Below, piece by piece: positions 1 to 12,686 of a DNA stretch of 64,000 nt. The notes below the pieces were generated by a model. It did not search any database, had not been told where the DNA came from, and saw nothing but the letters and a program-made list of their open reading frames with translations. The translations under genes and the position numbers were made by a program. The DNA is from Lomentospora prolificans (Eukaryota; Ascomycota; Sordariomycetes; Microascales; Microascaceae): positions 992,001 through 1,056,000 of the forward strand of contig JARFXM010000004.1 of the NCBI GenBank assembly GCA_029532625.1, in the 5' to 3' direction. How positions within the stretch are numbered: position 1 is the stretch's first letter; every line of letters starts with the position of its first letter.

Positions 1-3000
1 CCAGGCCCGTATCTCTCGTTCTCTCCCTCCTGTTATTATAGCCCTCAGCCCACGTTCCTGTTACGAGATCTAGTTACCCTCGATCCAGGGAGGGGTGTAA
101 ACAGATGATTAACCAAGGAGAGGAAGTGTAGACGAAGCGAAAGTCCCTCGCTTTCTACTTCCCTTGCCTTTTCATATATGATGGTCATCAAATCTAAGCC
201 TCAATCCATCACTTCTCAGGGAGTCACTAGCACTAGGTACGAGTGGCCTTTGTCCTTGCCCTCTTCAACAGTTTGTGGCCTAGTGGGATCTTGAAGCGAG
301 GTGTTGACTAAAGTTGAATCTGGCTGTTATTCACCTCCTCTATCATCCTTGAACCATAGTCTACATGTCTCCCTGGGATGCGAGAGGTGGGGTCCGTAAG
401 CCTGTGCCATCTTAAAACAATCATTTAGCTGGTCCTCTCGCGCTGGACACGGCTGCTCCGTCTGTCAGTTTGTTTGTCGTCGTCCAAACAAGGTAGTCTT
501 TTTTTTTTTTTTTTTTTTTAGGCGTATCTTCGAATGAAACGTCGTCGATTCATCTGACAGCGGGATTGAAGCTGTACCTGGCTCAATATGGAAGGAAGCC
601 TTCAATTCATCCTGTTGTCAGCCAGCCATTTTGGCGTGGTACGGTGAACACTAGGAGGGTTCACGATCTATTCCCCGTGGTTCGTACCATGCGGGAGTTT
701 TTGCATTTGGTAAACCAATCGAGTGATTTTGAACCGGGTATGTGGCCAAGAACGAGGCAAGCGCCCATGATCGACCAGCTAGAATGAACCGGTGCTTGCC
801 TGACGACGAGGGCTGGTTGGTGAACTCTTAGGGCTTTTCGTTTCCTACCCATGGGAAGAGAGTTTTCTGTTTCCTTCAACCTTGCTTGCCTATGCATGTG
901 CATAAAAACCCGTTGGCTTCCCCCTTCCTCTCTATTCGCTGGTCGTCTCTGAGTTCATCGCCTCTATTGGCAAAATGTAGTGTGCCATAAGCAACCACCA
1001 CAATTTGACACCCTTGCCGTAGTCCAGAGTTCCCAAACGCGAGAAGCACGATATCGAGGACCCCTATCCCCAAGTATTGCGCAAACGCTTTGCTTTGCCT
1101 TCTATCCCCTATCTCACAATGTTCTATTGCAGGGCTTTCTCGCGTTTCGCCTGCCAGGCTGGGGAGGGTCATAGGAAAAGAGTACCCGGGCACACGGCAG
1201 GGCGTCTTTGGTGCGAATGTGGCGAGCAGAGGCCCCCAAACAGCAGCATACCGAGGGCCATAGCAGCTGGCGGAAGCCGGATTGTGCCTGGGCGATAGCT
1301 CAGGACGGGGACGGGCGTCCGCGTATCCTAAGGTATCCCCAACCAATGAGGCATACGCCCTCTCACCAAGCTTGCTTGATGCGTACCACTGCCTTCGCAC
1401 CGGCTTCCCTTCCCCATGCTATGCCTCCTTCCTCTGCCGCACACCCTCCCTTGTATTTGCTAACTCATTTTGCAGACAGTAAGGCATGCCTTTTATCTCC
1501 GTTGTTTGCTGATGCTCAGCCTGCTGTTTCCTGATAGGCAACATGTTCAAGTTTGACAGAGTGAAGCCATCCGCAACGTGACCGGAGAGGAACAGAAGAG
1601 CTTACTTAGCCAGAGTTAAAAGAACAACTCACTTCAAGCGATGAAGTGCCATCACAGATACATTGCCAAGATCACTACATGGAAAAGGGCAGAGTAGACT
1701 GTGAGTGATGAGGAGAAGGGAAGCTTGTCATTTGCATTTACCTCCTGTTTACTGATGCGGCGTCCCGCTTTCGTGAGCCCTCGTTCAGCAACTGGGGACA
1801 CATAACACAAGAACCGAGAAAGGGTTTACAACCTATGTATAATGGAGGGTGAAAAATGGAGGTAACAAATTAGAGGGAGGGAAGGGCCGAACAGGGCCCT
1901 TGAATTTCCCACAACGAAACTTTGGCCATGACAGAATGTTGTGATACTCTCACAGCGCAAGCGTGTGCATCTTGTTGAGATTCAATTTACGCAATCAGCT
2001 GGTGGCGCAGGTGCTCTGGGATAGATCTAGGGGGTCCAGAAGAGTCGGAAGGGTGTTACGATCGTGGGGGGCGTGTATGGCTACTCGATGGGGCCTATGC
2101 CTGGAAGGGCTGGGGGCAGAATTGAGGCGGGGAGAAGGGGCATGATGCGAGGAGTCGTTCTAGCATATGGCTTTTATGTCGAGAAGCAAACAATTTCTCC
2201 TTATCCCTCAAGTGAGTGGGAGAGAGAGAGAGAGAGAGAGGGAGGGAGAGAGACGGAGAGAGAGAGAGCAAGTGAAAAAGGCGGTGGTGATGGTAAGAAA
2301 TGGAGTACCAGGGGCAAGCAGATATCGAAAATGGCAGCAAGATACATTTCGGCGTGGGCAGGCGGAGAGTGTTCCAGATATTCGAGCAGGCCCTCCTCTT
2401 CTCACCACCTTCATGGTTGTACAGGAACAGTATAACATGGTAAAGACGACCAGCTACCTTGCCGGCCGAGGGTCTGCTGCTTAGTCTTCTCTTTTCATCA
2501 CGGACTGCCTCCCCCCATCCCATCTTCAGTCTCTTGTCTGCTCTTCGTCCCTTCCCCCTCCTCCATCCATTGCTACAGAACAGATCACGGATGCCAACTT
2601 TTTCTCTACTCTGAATGTCGACTTAGCTGTCTATTATCTGCGGAGCTTGTCCGGACTTACACGCTTTGGGATGATTTCCGGCGCGCCTACTCTCCGTCTG
2701 TGAGACCTATACACGAGAGTCAGCAACAAGAACCTGATGACCAAATTCTCTTTTTACCAGAATATTCCTCCAACCTTGCTCTTGTAGCGGACTAATTAGG
2801 TATTCGGCGCTTCTTTCCATTCCAACACCCTGTGCTGTCGATTATGAAGCGGGAAAGGGACGTGAAAGTCTAACAGATAAGACGGAATTAGGCCAAGGGA
2901 TCTCGTTGAAGGAACCAACGGAAAGCTAGACTTGGGAGTTTGATGACGCCCAGGACCCCGGCAAACTGTGCGCCTGTTCCAGGTCATACACGAGAAAGTC

Positions 3001-3866
3001 AGAATTCCACTTCAAGTCAAGGATTATCCATATCCCAGGACGGAGACCAAGGCCGATTTCCACTTCCAGGATTCCAGAAAGTCGGGAAATAAAAAAGCCA
3101 CTACACCTCGCAGAGGGCAATCGTCTTGTTTCCGACGGGCACCAGCATCCGAAAGCAGCCGCCCTATCCAGTCTTCCTTCGATCCGCTTCCTTGCACCTC
3201 GTTTTGCGCCAACGGCGCTCGCTTTTGTTTTTCCCTTTGCGTCTGCTACGCATCCCTGTCCCCAGCCCCAAAAAAGCTCCTGTCAGCAGAAAGCCGCTGC
3301 CTTGGCCGAGACGACGCCTCTGGAACCTCTCCCGGAAACGTTGCTGCGGTCCTATGAGGACGTTCTTTTTATCTTCCAGGCCCCCAATCCCGCTGCCGTT
3401 TGCAAGGGAATACACACACCCTTCACTTTCTTCCGGTGCTAGTGGAAGGATCTGACTCCCGAAACCACCGAGCGTCTTGTTGTTATTTGCCGTTGGGGTT
3501 CTGTGTCCCGACCACTCTAGACTCGCGTGTAAGTACAAGTATACAGCTAGAGAGTTATCGGCGTGCACAGCCAGCACCAGCATAAGGCTGCTAAGATCCT
3601 TATCATCCTTGCACTTTTTCTGCTTGCTTACTCGTACAAGCTTGGAGGAAAGACGAAGAAAACATTACTTATACTTCGGGCCGAGAATCAACACCTTCCG
3701 TCGTCCCCCTTCTCTCAAACCACAAGACGGACTTATACATAATATGACTGGGTCAGCCTGCCATAACGCTGAAGGCAGAAGATACAGTCGCGGCTACGCT
3801 CACCAATTTACCGAACCTCGATTCCACCCCTCCTCACATAGCCATCATCATTTACGAACGACCATC
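1..3866. other. Non-coding stretch upstream of the transcription factor gene
   Basis: No convincing gene is seen. Open frames here are short, overlap on both strands and lack recognisable protein character. The stretch holds a 21-nt T run followed by AG (499-521) and a GA microsatellite (2218-2268). From about 3100 onward it becomes pyrimidine-rich, as expected for a promoter and 5' UTR. The frame of the first transcription-factor exon stays open upstream, with an in-frame ATG at 3744 that could add 41 residues. Confidence 0.6.
2218..2268. repeat. GA-rich microsatellite
   Basis: A nearly uninterrupted GA/GAGG purine tract of about 50 nt runs on the + strand, in intergenic DNA. It is a simple sequence repeat; no function is evident. 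Confidence 0.9.
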
Positions 3867-5580
3867 ATGACAGAGCGTGAGCCCGACTCGGCTAATCACC
3901 CGCCTAGGAAGCGCATTTCGGTGGCTGTAAGTCTTTACTCGTGTTTCGTCTTGTCTAGATTTCTTTTGTGCTGCCCGTCTTCCCTTCCCAAGTTACATTC
4001 CTGTGCTTCTCGAACCCGGGATTTCGCCTCGGGTTGTTCTTTGTCGTGGTTTGTGCGTTTGTGATTGTGAGAAACGGGATGACCCGGATCTTTGAGACCT
4101 AAACATCCATCCCAGCGTGGGAAGCTACTCCTTCCCCTCTGGTATATGTCGCAAATGTTAGCCGTTCTTTACGATGACGAGTGCAATGCTCATTTCTGTT
4201 TGACCCTAGTGTGGCCGATGTAGGAAGCGAAAGATTCGGTGCAGTGGTGATCCTGGAAACGGACAACCATGCCATAACTGCAAGAACGCCGGGGTAGAAC
4301 CCTGCCGCTTCCTTCGAGTTAGTATTCTGGTCCTTCCCCAGTCCGCTTTCTTCATACGCACCTCCCTCTCTAGCGTACAGTTTGAGTTGACAATCAGCCC
4401 CCGTCATGCGACATTGTAGGTGTCGTCGACAGAAACTACACTTAAATACGAGTCCACCTTCCCATACAACGTAGACTCGGCGAGGGCGTACCAAGCCCGA
4501 GGCACAATGACCCCGCTTAGCCCGGCTGTCGGCCAGTTCTCCGATGGTCTCCCCGCCATGACAACGGGTGAGATGCTTGGGGCCTACCGGCAGACCTCCG
4601 GTTCTGCGGGGTACCCTTATCCTGCGGCTGGCAAACCGTACTATGCGGCTATTCCGGGATGGCCCGCCCACGAGTATGCCGAGGACGGGGTGGATTACGG
4701 ATTGCAGTACGGCCAACCCCATGCGTACCTGACTCTTGAGGACGAAGTCCGCCTGACGGCCAAGTCTCCTCCCTCAAGCAGACTGAGTCCTAGCGGTGGC
4801 AAGTATAGCAATGGATCCGGCACCGGCGCTGTTACTACGAGCGGGAACATATATATTGACGTGGATCCCGGTTATCCTTATACTAATTCGCCAACGCTTG
4901 TGCCCCGGCCGCCGACGGCTTCTGTAAGCGCGGCTGACTTACCCAACTTTTCGCTGGCAGCTATACCCCAGCAGCTCCACTTCTCCTCGAGCAAGGACAG
5001 GCTGCTGCCCTCTCCGACAAGGAGTCTAGCCGGCTCCAACGGTTACAGGAACGATCCTACTTCTACCAGTCTAAGCACAAATCCTTACCAGCAGACCAAG
5101 GTGGCCTCTGTAACTTCTAATATGCATACTTCACCCATTAGCACTCTCGCCGAGATCCCCACTGGCGGCTATAGCTCTTTTGACCAGTCCCCGCTGGCGG
5201 CGTACTCCTCCACCACTGCGTCACAGGCCTCATCTACATCCTCCGCCTCTTCACGGGGAACTGCCGCCACGTCGGTGGCGGACGTGTACTCGCAAACCTC
5301 CTCGGCCGGCGACTCCATCTTTTCTGATGCGGAAAATAGCCTCCGATCGCAGTCCAGCACCGAACTAGGTTATAGATATTCCGATTCACGGGGTGACTCT
5401 GGATCATCGTCCTCCCAGCTCCCTAATGGACAAGTATACACAGCAATCCCGCCACCTTCGTCAGTGGGATCCTCTGGGGCTACATACTTGATGGCTGGGA
5501 GCAGTGGCGGGGGCAGCAGGGTGGGGGGTGTCCACGGAGAAGGGCACCGTCGGGCAGTAGTTGGACTTCATGCTGCCTAG
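3867..5580 (+). CDS. Zn2Cys6 fungal-type transcription factor
   Basis: Three exons are proposed: 3867-3926, 4210-4317 and 4420-5580, giving 442 residues. Donors are GTAAGT and GTTAGT; acceptors are CCTAG and TGTAG. The start ATG begins a short basic N-terminus (PPRKRISVA) leading straight into the zinc cluster. Residues 21-52 carry a perfect C-x2-C-x6-C-x9-C-x2-C-x7-C binuclear zinc cluster (CGRCRKRKIRC, then CHNCKNAGVEPC), the DNA-binding domain of Gal4-type regulators. The zinc cluster sits close to the N-terminus; the remaining roughly 390 residues are rich in Ser, Thr, Gly, Pro and Tyr, look disordered, and show no fungal-specific TF middle-homology domain that I can recognise. A nuclear DNA-binding regulator is secure; its targets are unknown. 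An in-frame ATG at 3744 would add 41 residues, but the 3867 start looks more natural. Confidence 0.88.
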
Positions 5581-5892
5581 GGTGAGTGGCTATCTTTTTT
5601 TTTTCTTTTCTTCTAGTTTGAACATCATATTGGAAACCCTTGAACGGAACTTGTTGTTGAGAGAAAAGTGGGGAGAGGGCGGAGCGGTGATTGTTGGTTG
5701 GGAAAGGGTACACTCCAGCTTCAACGCGGGTCGTATCGTAGGATCGATCCTGGTTTCACAGGGCGAGACGTGAAGTGACGGGGTCGTATGTCGAAAGGAA
5801 AGGGAATTAATGGCGTGGTTTGGCTTCCTCCTCACGGGTGAGCTATCGTCGTGATAACGAGTGTGTTTGGTGTTACTTCAGCCTTTTCCTTT

Positions 5893-5923
<31 letters not shown>

Positions 5924-7859
5924 CTCAGCTACCGTTCCCACGTCTCTTTGAACGTTTCTACTCCGCTTGGGTTCATTCTGTTTCGTTCTCCCGACTCTTG
6001 CCAGCGGTTCGTTCAGATCACTCATTCCTTATCCTCCTTCTTTTCCAAACGCAAAGACGGAAAGAGTGGCATGACACTCAAACCTCTCCGACCAGGCCGT
6101 CCTCATAGGGAGACACCTCTCTCCCAACTTGGGGAAACACAAGACAGCCCCTCCCATTCGTACCCCTCCGTCAAAAGACAATAAGAGGGAGGCAGCTATT
6201 GTACGACCCGAGAAAAAGGCCCATTCCTCGGACACCATCCCCAGAGAGGGCATGTGTTCGTGTGCCTGTGTGTTTCCAGCGCCAAAACCCGGCCACGGCT
6301 ACCTGCTTCAGGTTCACTTTCTCCCCCTCCTGCGTACCTGGATCACAATAGAGCACTTCCCCCAGATTGGACGCCCCATACTTGCTCCGTTTCCCATTCG
6401 GCGGGGAACCGTCATACGTTGAGGCCGGCAAGATTGAGAGGAGGGGGTCAATCTACGCGGGACGGTGCTGTCTGGTCAGCTTTACGGAGAGGTGTGGTGT
6501 GACGAAAAGAGCGAAGGGCTGTGCAGCGTCACCAGCGAAGAGAGACATCTTGCTATTTCAGGAACAAAACGCCACTTTTGGGAGACCCAGAAGCCTCATC
6601 TTTTACACGGTCGGGATCGGAGCTCTCTAGGATCATATCTACAGCGGGGGCCACGGGTGAACTTGCCAATAGCGTCGAACCACGGTGTCCTGAAGTCTTA
6701 AGGAGAGAGGTGGCGGCGAGAAAAAACAGGAGAAGCCCCGGGGAGGGGGCACTAGAGAAGTGACGAAGAAGAAGGGAGAGAAGGAGAGGTGTCTTGTCTC
6801 ACTTGCTCGCTCCAGGTCTTTCGGACGGACCCGTCTCCCGTGGCATACATCCCATCCGCTTCCACAACGTTCCGTTGGGCTGGCTGTGGTCCGGGTAGCT
6901 GGGCCTGGGTTCGGAACTGGGATTTTCCAGTCCCAGGTGTTTTCTCCGATTTCTCCTTTTCCTCTTTCTTCCTCCTCTTGTTCTTCTCTCCATGTCTTCC
7001 TCGCTGTTTGCCTCTATTATTCGTTTCCGTTCCTGATGTCTTTTGGGTTCTCGCATTTCTTCATCCGCATCCTGCATTCGTTCCATTCTTCTGCCTTCTC
7101 ATTAAGATGCCAACAGTGTGCAAGTCCGTCTGTGTCATGAATCTCCTTCTGCATTTTTTTCCTCTTCTACATCTTCTCATTTAAGGTGCGAACCAGTCTG
7201 CAAGTCTTCATAACTTTGCTTGATCCGTTTCCTCACGCCATTTAATACTGTGTAATACCATCCACTTGTGAGACTGGTGGTCTTCTTAACCAGGCAAGGA
7301 AACCGCCATCACGGTGGAAGAAGGGGGACGGGCGGAAATTCTCGAATGAAAAAGGGGAAAGAAAAGGTATCATGATAAAACAAGAAAAAGGGACAAAAAA
7401 GGGGGGGACTAACCATCTGAGAAGGCCAGCGGCACGCGGGAACGAAACATCAAGTTGAGAGGGTAAGAGGCTCCGTCGCACTTTTTCCCCGGCTTCACTT
7501 CTTGATGCCCGCCGTTCTGTTGCCGTTTCGGCATATGATTTGTGTGTGTGTGTGTTCTAACTAGCTCTGCGACGGCCCTTGATTCGGTAGCCAAGTCCGC
7601 TTCCGCGAGGGAAAAGGCGATACCCATAAATTGGGCAATACAAGACCTATCGAGCTAGCATTTCCAGCTCTCTGCATACGTGATGTATTTCCAGTTCGAA
7701 TTTCAGGATGCAAAGTAGGAGAGTAGGATGGGTGAATGCCATCAAATCCACTTTTATTCTGCATTAACTATCATCATTCATCCTTAAACCTCAAAGTCAT
7801 GCCTCATTTCATATTTTTACCCGTGACATATTTTACCCATGCTCTTCTGTTTCCTATAC
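5581..7859. other. Intergenic region between convergent genes
   Basis: No gene is seen. It contains the 3' UTR of the transcription factor, a 29-nt T run at 5895-5923 followed by CTCAG, and pyrimidine-rich DNA around 6940-7180. Open frames are low-complexity or overlap on both strands. Confidence 0.6.
5895..5923. repeat. T29 homopolymer tract
   Basis: An uninterrupted run of 29 T on the + strand, preceded by a T/C-rich stretch and followed by CTCAG. It is one of several long T tracts in the window. Confidence 0.9.
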
Positions 7860-9359
7860 TTACGCAACCTCGCAGAAGGCCTTGAATGTAACAAACTCGT
7901 CGCTGCGGGACTCAAGGACAAGCTCGGCGGTGGCTCCGACAAAGTAGACGTAGCCCTCTTCGATGTCCTCAACCTTGGGGCCGACAGCGATCTTGCCCTT
8001 ACCCTTGGTGCAGATGACGATGCTGGGCCCTTGAATGGCCTCAAAAGTAGCCTTGGCGCCATCGCCGTTCAGAGTAGTGCGAACAACGGCAAATTCGTCA
8101 ATGGGAGGGTCGTAAAGAGTCACGGACGAGCTCGAGCTATAACCGGTCCTGTTGAGGGTGGCATAGGGGTAGTCGGTGGGCTTCATCTTCTGCTCCTCAA
8201 TGGGGGCGAAGTTGTAGGTGAGGGTGTTGACAAGGGTGTTGACATCCTTGTACTTGGGGGTGAAACCGGCGCGGATGACGTTGTCGGAAGAGGCCATGCA
8301 CTCTACAATGTCACCAGAGATATAGGCGTGGATGTCGTCGGCGGTGAGGAAGAGGGCCTCGCCGGGCTGAAGCTCAACATAGTTGAGGAAGAACTGGACG
8401 AACAGGCCTATATCGTTGCCGTACTGGCCGTAGAGTCGCTTCACAAGAGCGGCCATCTTCTCGCCAGAGATGGAGGGGACACCACCTGCAGCAAAGTTGG
8501 AGCCCTCGGTCTCGGCAAGCTTGAGGAGCTTCCCGGTCTCGGTATCGACATCAGACTGAGAAGACGCCATAAGGCTTCCGAAGGCCTTTTGTAGAATCTT
8601 CTTGCTCTTGGCGAGGTCGTCGGTAGAGGGCTCCTCGGTCTGGGCCTTGGCATTGGCAATGAACTCATCGGCGTTGTCCGCACCAACAAGGGTCTTGAGA
8701 GGGCTCAAGCTCTCGAGAAAGTGAGCGATCTCGGAGAGGGGTCGGAAGCCGCAGAGACCCTCGAAGGGGGTGACGGCAATAGCCATCTCAGGCTTGTGGT
8801 TGTCATCGGGATAGTTCTTTGGGTCCTTGGCGTGGAGCTCTTCGGCGAGCTTCTTGTTGGGGTGAGCTTGGATAGAGAGGGCGGTGTCGATGGATAGAAT
8901 CTTGAGGAGGAAAGGAAGTTTTTCTCCGTACTTGGCCGTTACGGAGTCGGAAAGGAGGGCCTTGTTGTCCTGGACAATGTCGAGTAGGGTGCGGCCGGTG
9001 GCCAGGTCCTTGGAGGGGTTGGAGGGGTGGGTGCCCATCCATAACTAGGAAAACGCGGGGCGTTAGTTGGCGGTGTGAACCAAAGAGGACGTCCATATTA
9101 GCTATCGTGAGAAAACTGTGACTCGGGTTGAACCACTCCTTGAGAATTCCAAGAACCCATAGATAGCCTCAAACCGCAAATTCCAAACTCATTTAGCCAT
9201 TGGACTTGGACTTACCTCAGAGTAGGGCTGATCAGACAGAATGGAAAAGTCGCCGGACGGTGTGGCAGCCGCGAACTTGGCGGCAGTAGAGTCATGACCC
9301 TTCTTGCCCCAGGCGTACGAGTTGACTCCGCACTGGAGCCTCATAAGAGGGACCTGCAT
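7860..9359 (-). CDS. Mannose-6-phosphate isomerase (type I, zinc-dependent)
   Basis: Two exons on the minus strand, 9359-9216 and 9044-7860, encode 442 residues; the intron has a GTAAG donor and a CCTAG acceptor. The enzyme interconverts fructose-6-phosphate and mannose-6-phosphate in the cytosol, supplying mannose for GDP-mannose, glycosylation and cell-wall mannan. The N-terminus (LQCGVNSYAWGKKG) and the ELWMGTHPSNPS block are typical of eukaryotic PMI. Zinc ligands by alignment with the Candida enzyme are Q107 and H109 (in SIQAHPNKK), E134 (in HKPEMAIAVTPFEG) and H287 (in TADDIHAYISGD). The C-terminal cupin half is complete. Length matches fungal PMI40/manA (about 430-450 residues). Exon 1 holds the start and joins in phase 0, so the gene appears intact. 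Confidence 0.96.
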
Positions 9360-11267
9360 TGTGAATGGGGATGGTGGTGTCTATACGACTTGGGAAGTGG
9401 TAGAAGAAGTCGGGCGTAGATAACTATACGGCTCCGGGGTTCAATTTCTGGTATTGCTGCTCCGACGTAATTTAGTGTTAAAGCGCGGGCGGGAAGAGGA
9501 AACCGGGTTCGCGAAGAGGGAAGCGGATCAGGATTGGGCTCTTTCTAGCTCTTGTTATGTTGGATGGGCAAGGAAGGATTCGGCAACTCGAAACTATTAG
9601 AAAAAAGGGGGGGAAAGGATAAGGTCGAAAACCAAGGTACTCGGCGGAAGGGGCCAGGAGCTACGTGGACCAGTGCCTACAAGTATTAGTCGACCTGACG
9701 ATAATGGCACGTATTCAACTGGAAGGGGCAGGTGGGGTGAACAATAGGTTCCTGTTGAGCTTGCCCACGGCATTGGGAGGAGGGGCAAATGGCGGGGGAG
9801 GGGAACTACGACTGACAAGAGATACTTGGGGTCAATTGAGTCGGTGTGAGGTCTTGGTCGCCGGAGCTGACCATCCACTCAGAGCCAGTCAATTAACACA
9901 CATTTATTTCGCCTGCTGATTTTGAAAGCTTCTGTTACTGGCCCACAGCTTGCATTGGTATCAATGGATTGTACCTAAGACTTCTAGTATTGGGGAATAT
10001 CCTACCCAAGAGGCCTGGAGCTTGTATCATGAAGTGGTGGACATGGATGGGCTGGTTGGATAGGCACATGAAGGTCATAGTATGGGTCAAGACATGTGCA
10101 CCCAGGTGCAGTTTCAACTCACCCCTAGTTGCATACTACTACTTTGTACAATGTACAGATATCAATGTCCATCACCTCCAGCTGCGTGGCACATTCATGA
10201 ACATTGTCATTGATTGTAATGTCATCATGGTGGTCATGGTATAAAGTGAGACTTATCAGCCAGCCGTCAACAACCGGCAATATTCTGCGCTGAGCACCAT
10301 GAACACATGAATGCTGTATGACTTGGAGATTGATCGCCGACGCAGCCCCCGATTGGTCAGGCGTTCCCTCAATGCGCTCGCTCACTAGAAGGTCGCACCG
10401 TGAATGTGCTCAACTCAGCTTTGCCTGGCACTCGGAACGGTACGTACCCAGGCGCGACGCCGCGAATAGCCTCAACACGGACGACCAACCATCACATCAA
10501 CCCTCGCGGTGCCATTGCTGAGGCCCAGACTATATTACCACGCCTCAACAAGTGAAAAGTTTGTTTGTTTAGTCTGCGCTGTACTGCCTCAGTACTCTGC
10601 CTTGGCTGCCTTGATTACCTACTATACCTGGACCCCTCCCCGTCCATGGGCTAGGGCGTCCATAGTCGTGTCATCTGGTCATCTACGCCTGCTTTTGTGT
10701 GAAGGCAAGTTGCTATCATCCTGTATTTCTATTATTCAACACGAAAACCCTACTTTATCCTCCCTCATATATCTCTGGGAGAACGCGCCTTTACTCATCC
10801 CACTTCATGCCCGCCACACTCTCTACACTCTGCCAAGTTTCATCACCACATATCCGCTGTCCAACTCAAGATCCTTAGCCCCTACCACAACCGCGATCGA
10901 GACTTATTGCTCATCACATCACAGGTAAGGAGAATTATTCATTTCTATTCTCCATCATTTGTTTTCATCACAATAATGTAACGATCCTCACAATTATCCT
11001 CACAATTGTCTATGATCGTATGCACCTTCTTCCATCAAGATCACACCTGCTTGGGAGGTCCTCTCTATTTCAGGCATCTTTATCCTACATCCTCAGTCCA
11101 GCCCTCCCCCAAACTTAAACTTGACCCATTTCCACGGTCAACATATTCCTATCCAGTGGATATGCTTTATCCATTCATCCATCCGGCTAAGCATTGTCAT
11201 CGATATTCTTAGCCTTGGGCCATTCTCTCTCCTCTATTCTGTCTGAGCACCCGCTGACCAAGCAATC
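9360..11267. other. Intergenic region between PMI and SGF29 (divergent)
   Basis: The region serves as the upstream DNA of both neighbouring genes, which are transcribed away from each other. I see no tRNA, repeat or convincing ORF. A CT-rich stretch at 10740-10930 and a short TCACAATTATCC-like duplication near 10985-11010 lie upstream of SGF29. Confidence 0.55.
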
Positions 11268-11420
11268 ATGGCTGACAGAGAGAAGAAAAAGCTTTCCAAC
11301 ACCTTTACGCCCCAGTTTGTGGCGCCACCATCCCGGGCAAGCCCCTGGGAGCGTGCTAGCGGGAGGCATTCCCAGCAACACGATTCCGCCCTATCATCTG
11401 CTGCGTCTGGTTCCGAGTAG
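11268..11420 (+). CDS. Short upstream ORF, possibly an alternative 5' exon of SGF29
   Basis: An ATG at 11268 opens 50 codons (start MADREKKKLSNTF) ending in TAG at 11418-11420. The frame is exactly that of SGF29, and the frame stays open from just after this TAG to the SGF29 ATG at 11577. It may be a plain upstream ORF, or the beginning of a longer SGF29. A 138-nt intron with a GTAGGC donor at 11417 and a GCTAG acceptor at 11554 would remove the stop and keep the frame. Nothing in the protein sequence is recognisable, so its coding status is uncertain. Confidence 0.3.
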   Translation: MADREKKKLSNTFTPQFVAPPSRASPWERASGRHSQQHDSALSSAASGSE

Positions 11421-11576
11421 GCCTCATCCGACCAGCGAAGGCAAGGACCCTCAGACAGCCGCGACCCTTCGAGAGGCCCTCCTTTGCAAAACCTTCCCGC
11501 CTCTACTCACATCTCGGCAAAGAGCCAGCGAGCATCCGTGCCCAGCTCTGCTAGGGAGCAGCCCCGTACGCTCCCA

Positions 11577-12686
11577 ATGTCGCAACGCAATCGCAGTGGT
11601 CGCGGCCTCAATCGCAACAATGGAGGTTCCCATGGCGAGGAGGTCGCTCTCTGGGATACCCTGAAGGACAAACTTCCTGAGGTATTGGCCAAGCTGAATG
11701 AAGACGGCCGCAATCTCGAAGAACTTCTTAAACTGGACGCTGAGGCCAACACGTACAGGAAAAAGGGGAAGGAGCCGCCACCTAGCCTCCTCGCCAAGAT
11801 GGAAGCGCATTGCCGCAAGGGTGTTAAGACAACCGAGGCGATGAAGCTCGAGATTCCAGCCTATATAGAGAAGATCAACATTCTCCGCGCCATCCTTCAA
11901 GCTAATAAGGACCAGGGGGGAGGTGATTCCGGTTCTGGTCCGGCAGCGACCGGGCGATCAGCTGCCTCCTCTAGGCCTACTCGCGATAGGGAGAGGGATA
12001 GGGAGAATCGGGATCGGGAGCGCGAGAAAGAGAGGGATCCGGCCGCCACTTCATCTCTCTACGATTTCGACGGCTCCGGGGAGTCGCCTGTCCGTAGTCC
12101 CATGGGCGGTTCCACCAGAAGGTTCGGCACTGACCGTTCCAGTAACCGTGACAGCATCCCTCCTCAGTCAGATAGCGCCGAGACGGGCTCCGCTGCAGGA
12201 AGTGGTTCGGTGGGTGGTAGTGGCGGTACCTCTGCCGCCGCCGCTGCTGCTGCTGCCGCTGCCGCCCAAGCTAAGACCAAGGTCGTCTTTGCCAAGGGTG
12301 ATGAAGTGGCTTTCCGCCCGAAGCAAGGGAACGGCGGAGAGCACCCGGACTGGATACTCGGCGAAGTGGCGGCTGTGATTGGCGATGGCAAGACGCGACG
12401 CTACAAGGTCATGGACGTTGAGCCCGACGAATCTAGCAAGCAGCGCGAGTACCGCACTTCGGCTTCCAATATGATTCCCATCACTCCCGAGTCCCAAGCG
12501 GCCACACTCCTCCCCTGGGAGGCGGGGAAGATGGTTCTCGCTCTATATCCACAGACTACAACGTTTTACAAGGCCGAGGTGATGGGCACATCCGCGGACG
12601 GAAAGGTAAATCTGCACTTCGAAGGGGAAAGCGACTCGGCTACACTCCAGCAGGTTGAGCGTCGGTTCGTGGTCGAGTTCAGGTAG
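11577..12686 (+). CDS. SGF29: SAGA complex subunit SGF29 (tandem Tudor H3K4me reader)
   Basis: A single exon of 369 residues starts MSQRNRSGRG, a start typical of fungal SGF29. SGF29 sits in the histone-acetyltransferase module of SAGA and binds H3K4me2/3. Residues about 20-115 form a charged, probably helical region. A Ser/Arg/Glu-rich linker and a 12-13 residue Ala run (near 219-231) follow. From about 235 to the end lies the tandem Tudor domain (VFAKGDEVAFRP ... HPDWILGEV ... ALYPQTTTFYKAEV ... VNLHFEGE). The two aromatic-cage tyrosines spaced seven apart (ALYPQTTTFY) and the following Phe (LHFEGE) match the methyl-lysine pocket of human SGF29. No intron is needed. The frame is open upstream, so a longer isoform is possible. 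Confidence 0.93.
   Translation: MSQRNRSGRGLNRNNGGSHGEEVALWDTLKDKLPEVLAKLNEDGRNLEELLKLDAEANTYRKKGKEPPPSLLAKMEAHCRKGVKTTEAMKLEIPAYIEKINILRAILQANKDQGGGDSGSGPAATGRSAASSRPTRDRERDRENRDREREKERDPAATSSLYDFDGSGESPVRSPMGGSTRRFGTDRSSNRDSIPPQSDSAETGSAAGSGSVGGSGGTSAAAAAAAAAAAQAKTKVVFAKGDEVAFRPKQGNGGEHPDWILGEVAAVIGDGKTRRYKVMDVEPDESSKQREYRTSASNMIPITPESQAATLLPWEAGKMVLALYPQTTTFYKAEVMGTSADGKVNLHFEGESDSATLQQVERRFVVEFR

Noticed and set aside
4099..4722. 207-codon minus-strand ORF over the transcription factor
   Set aside because: It lies opposite the zinc cluster exon and start of exon 3, and its translation has no recognisable features.
7839..8594. 251-codon + strand ORF inside PMI
   Set aside because: It is an antisense shadow of the mannose-6-phosphate isomerase exon 2, which has full family motifs on the minus strand.
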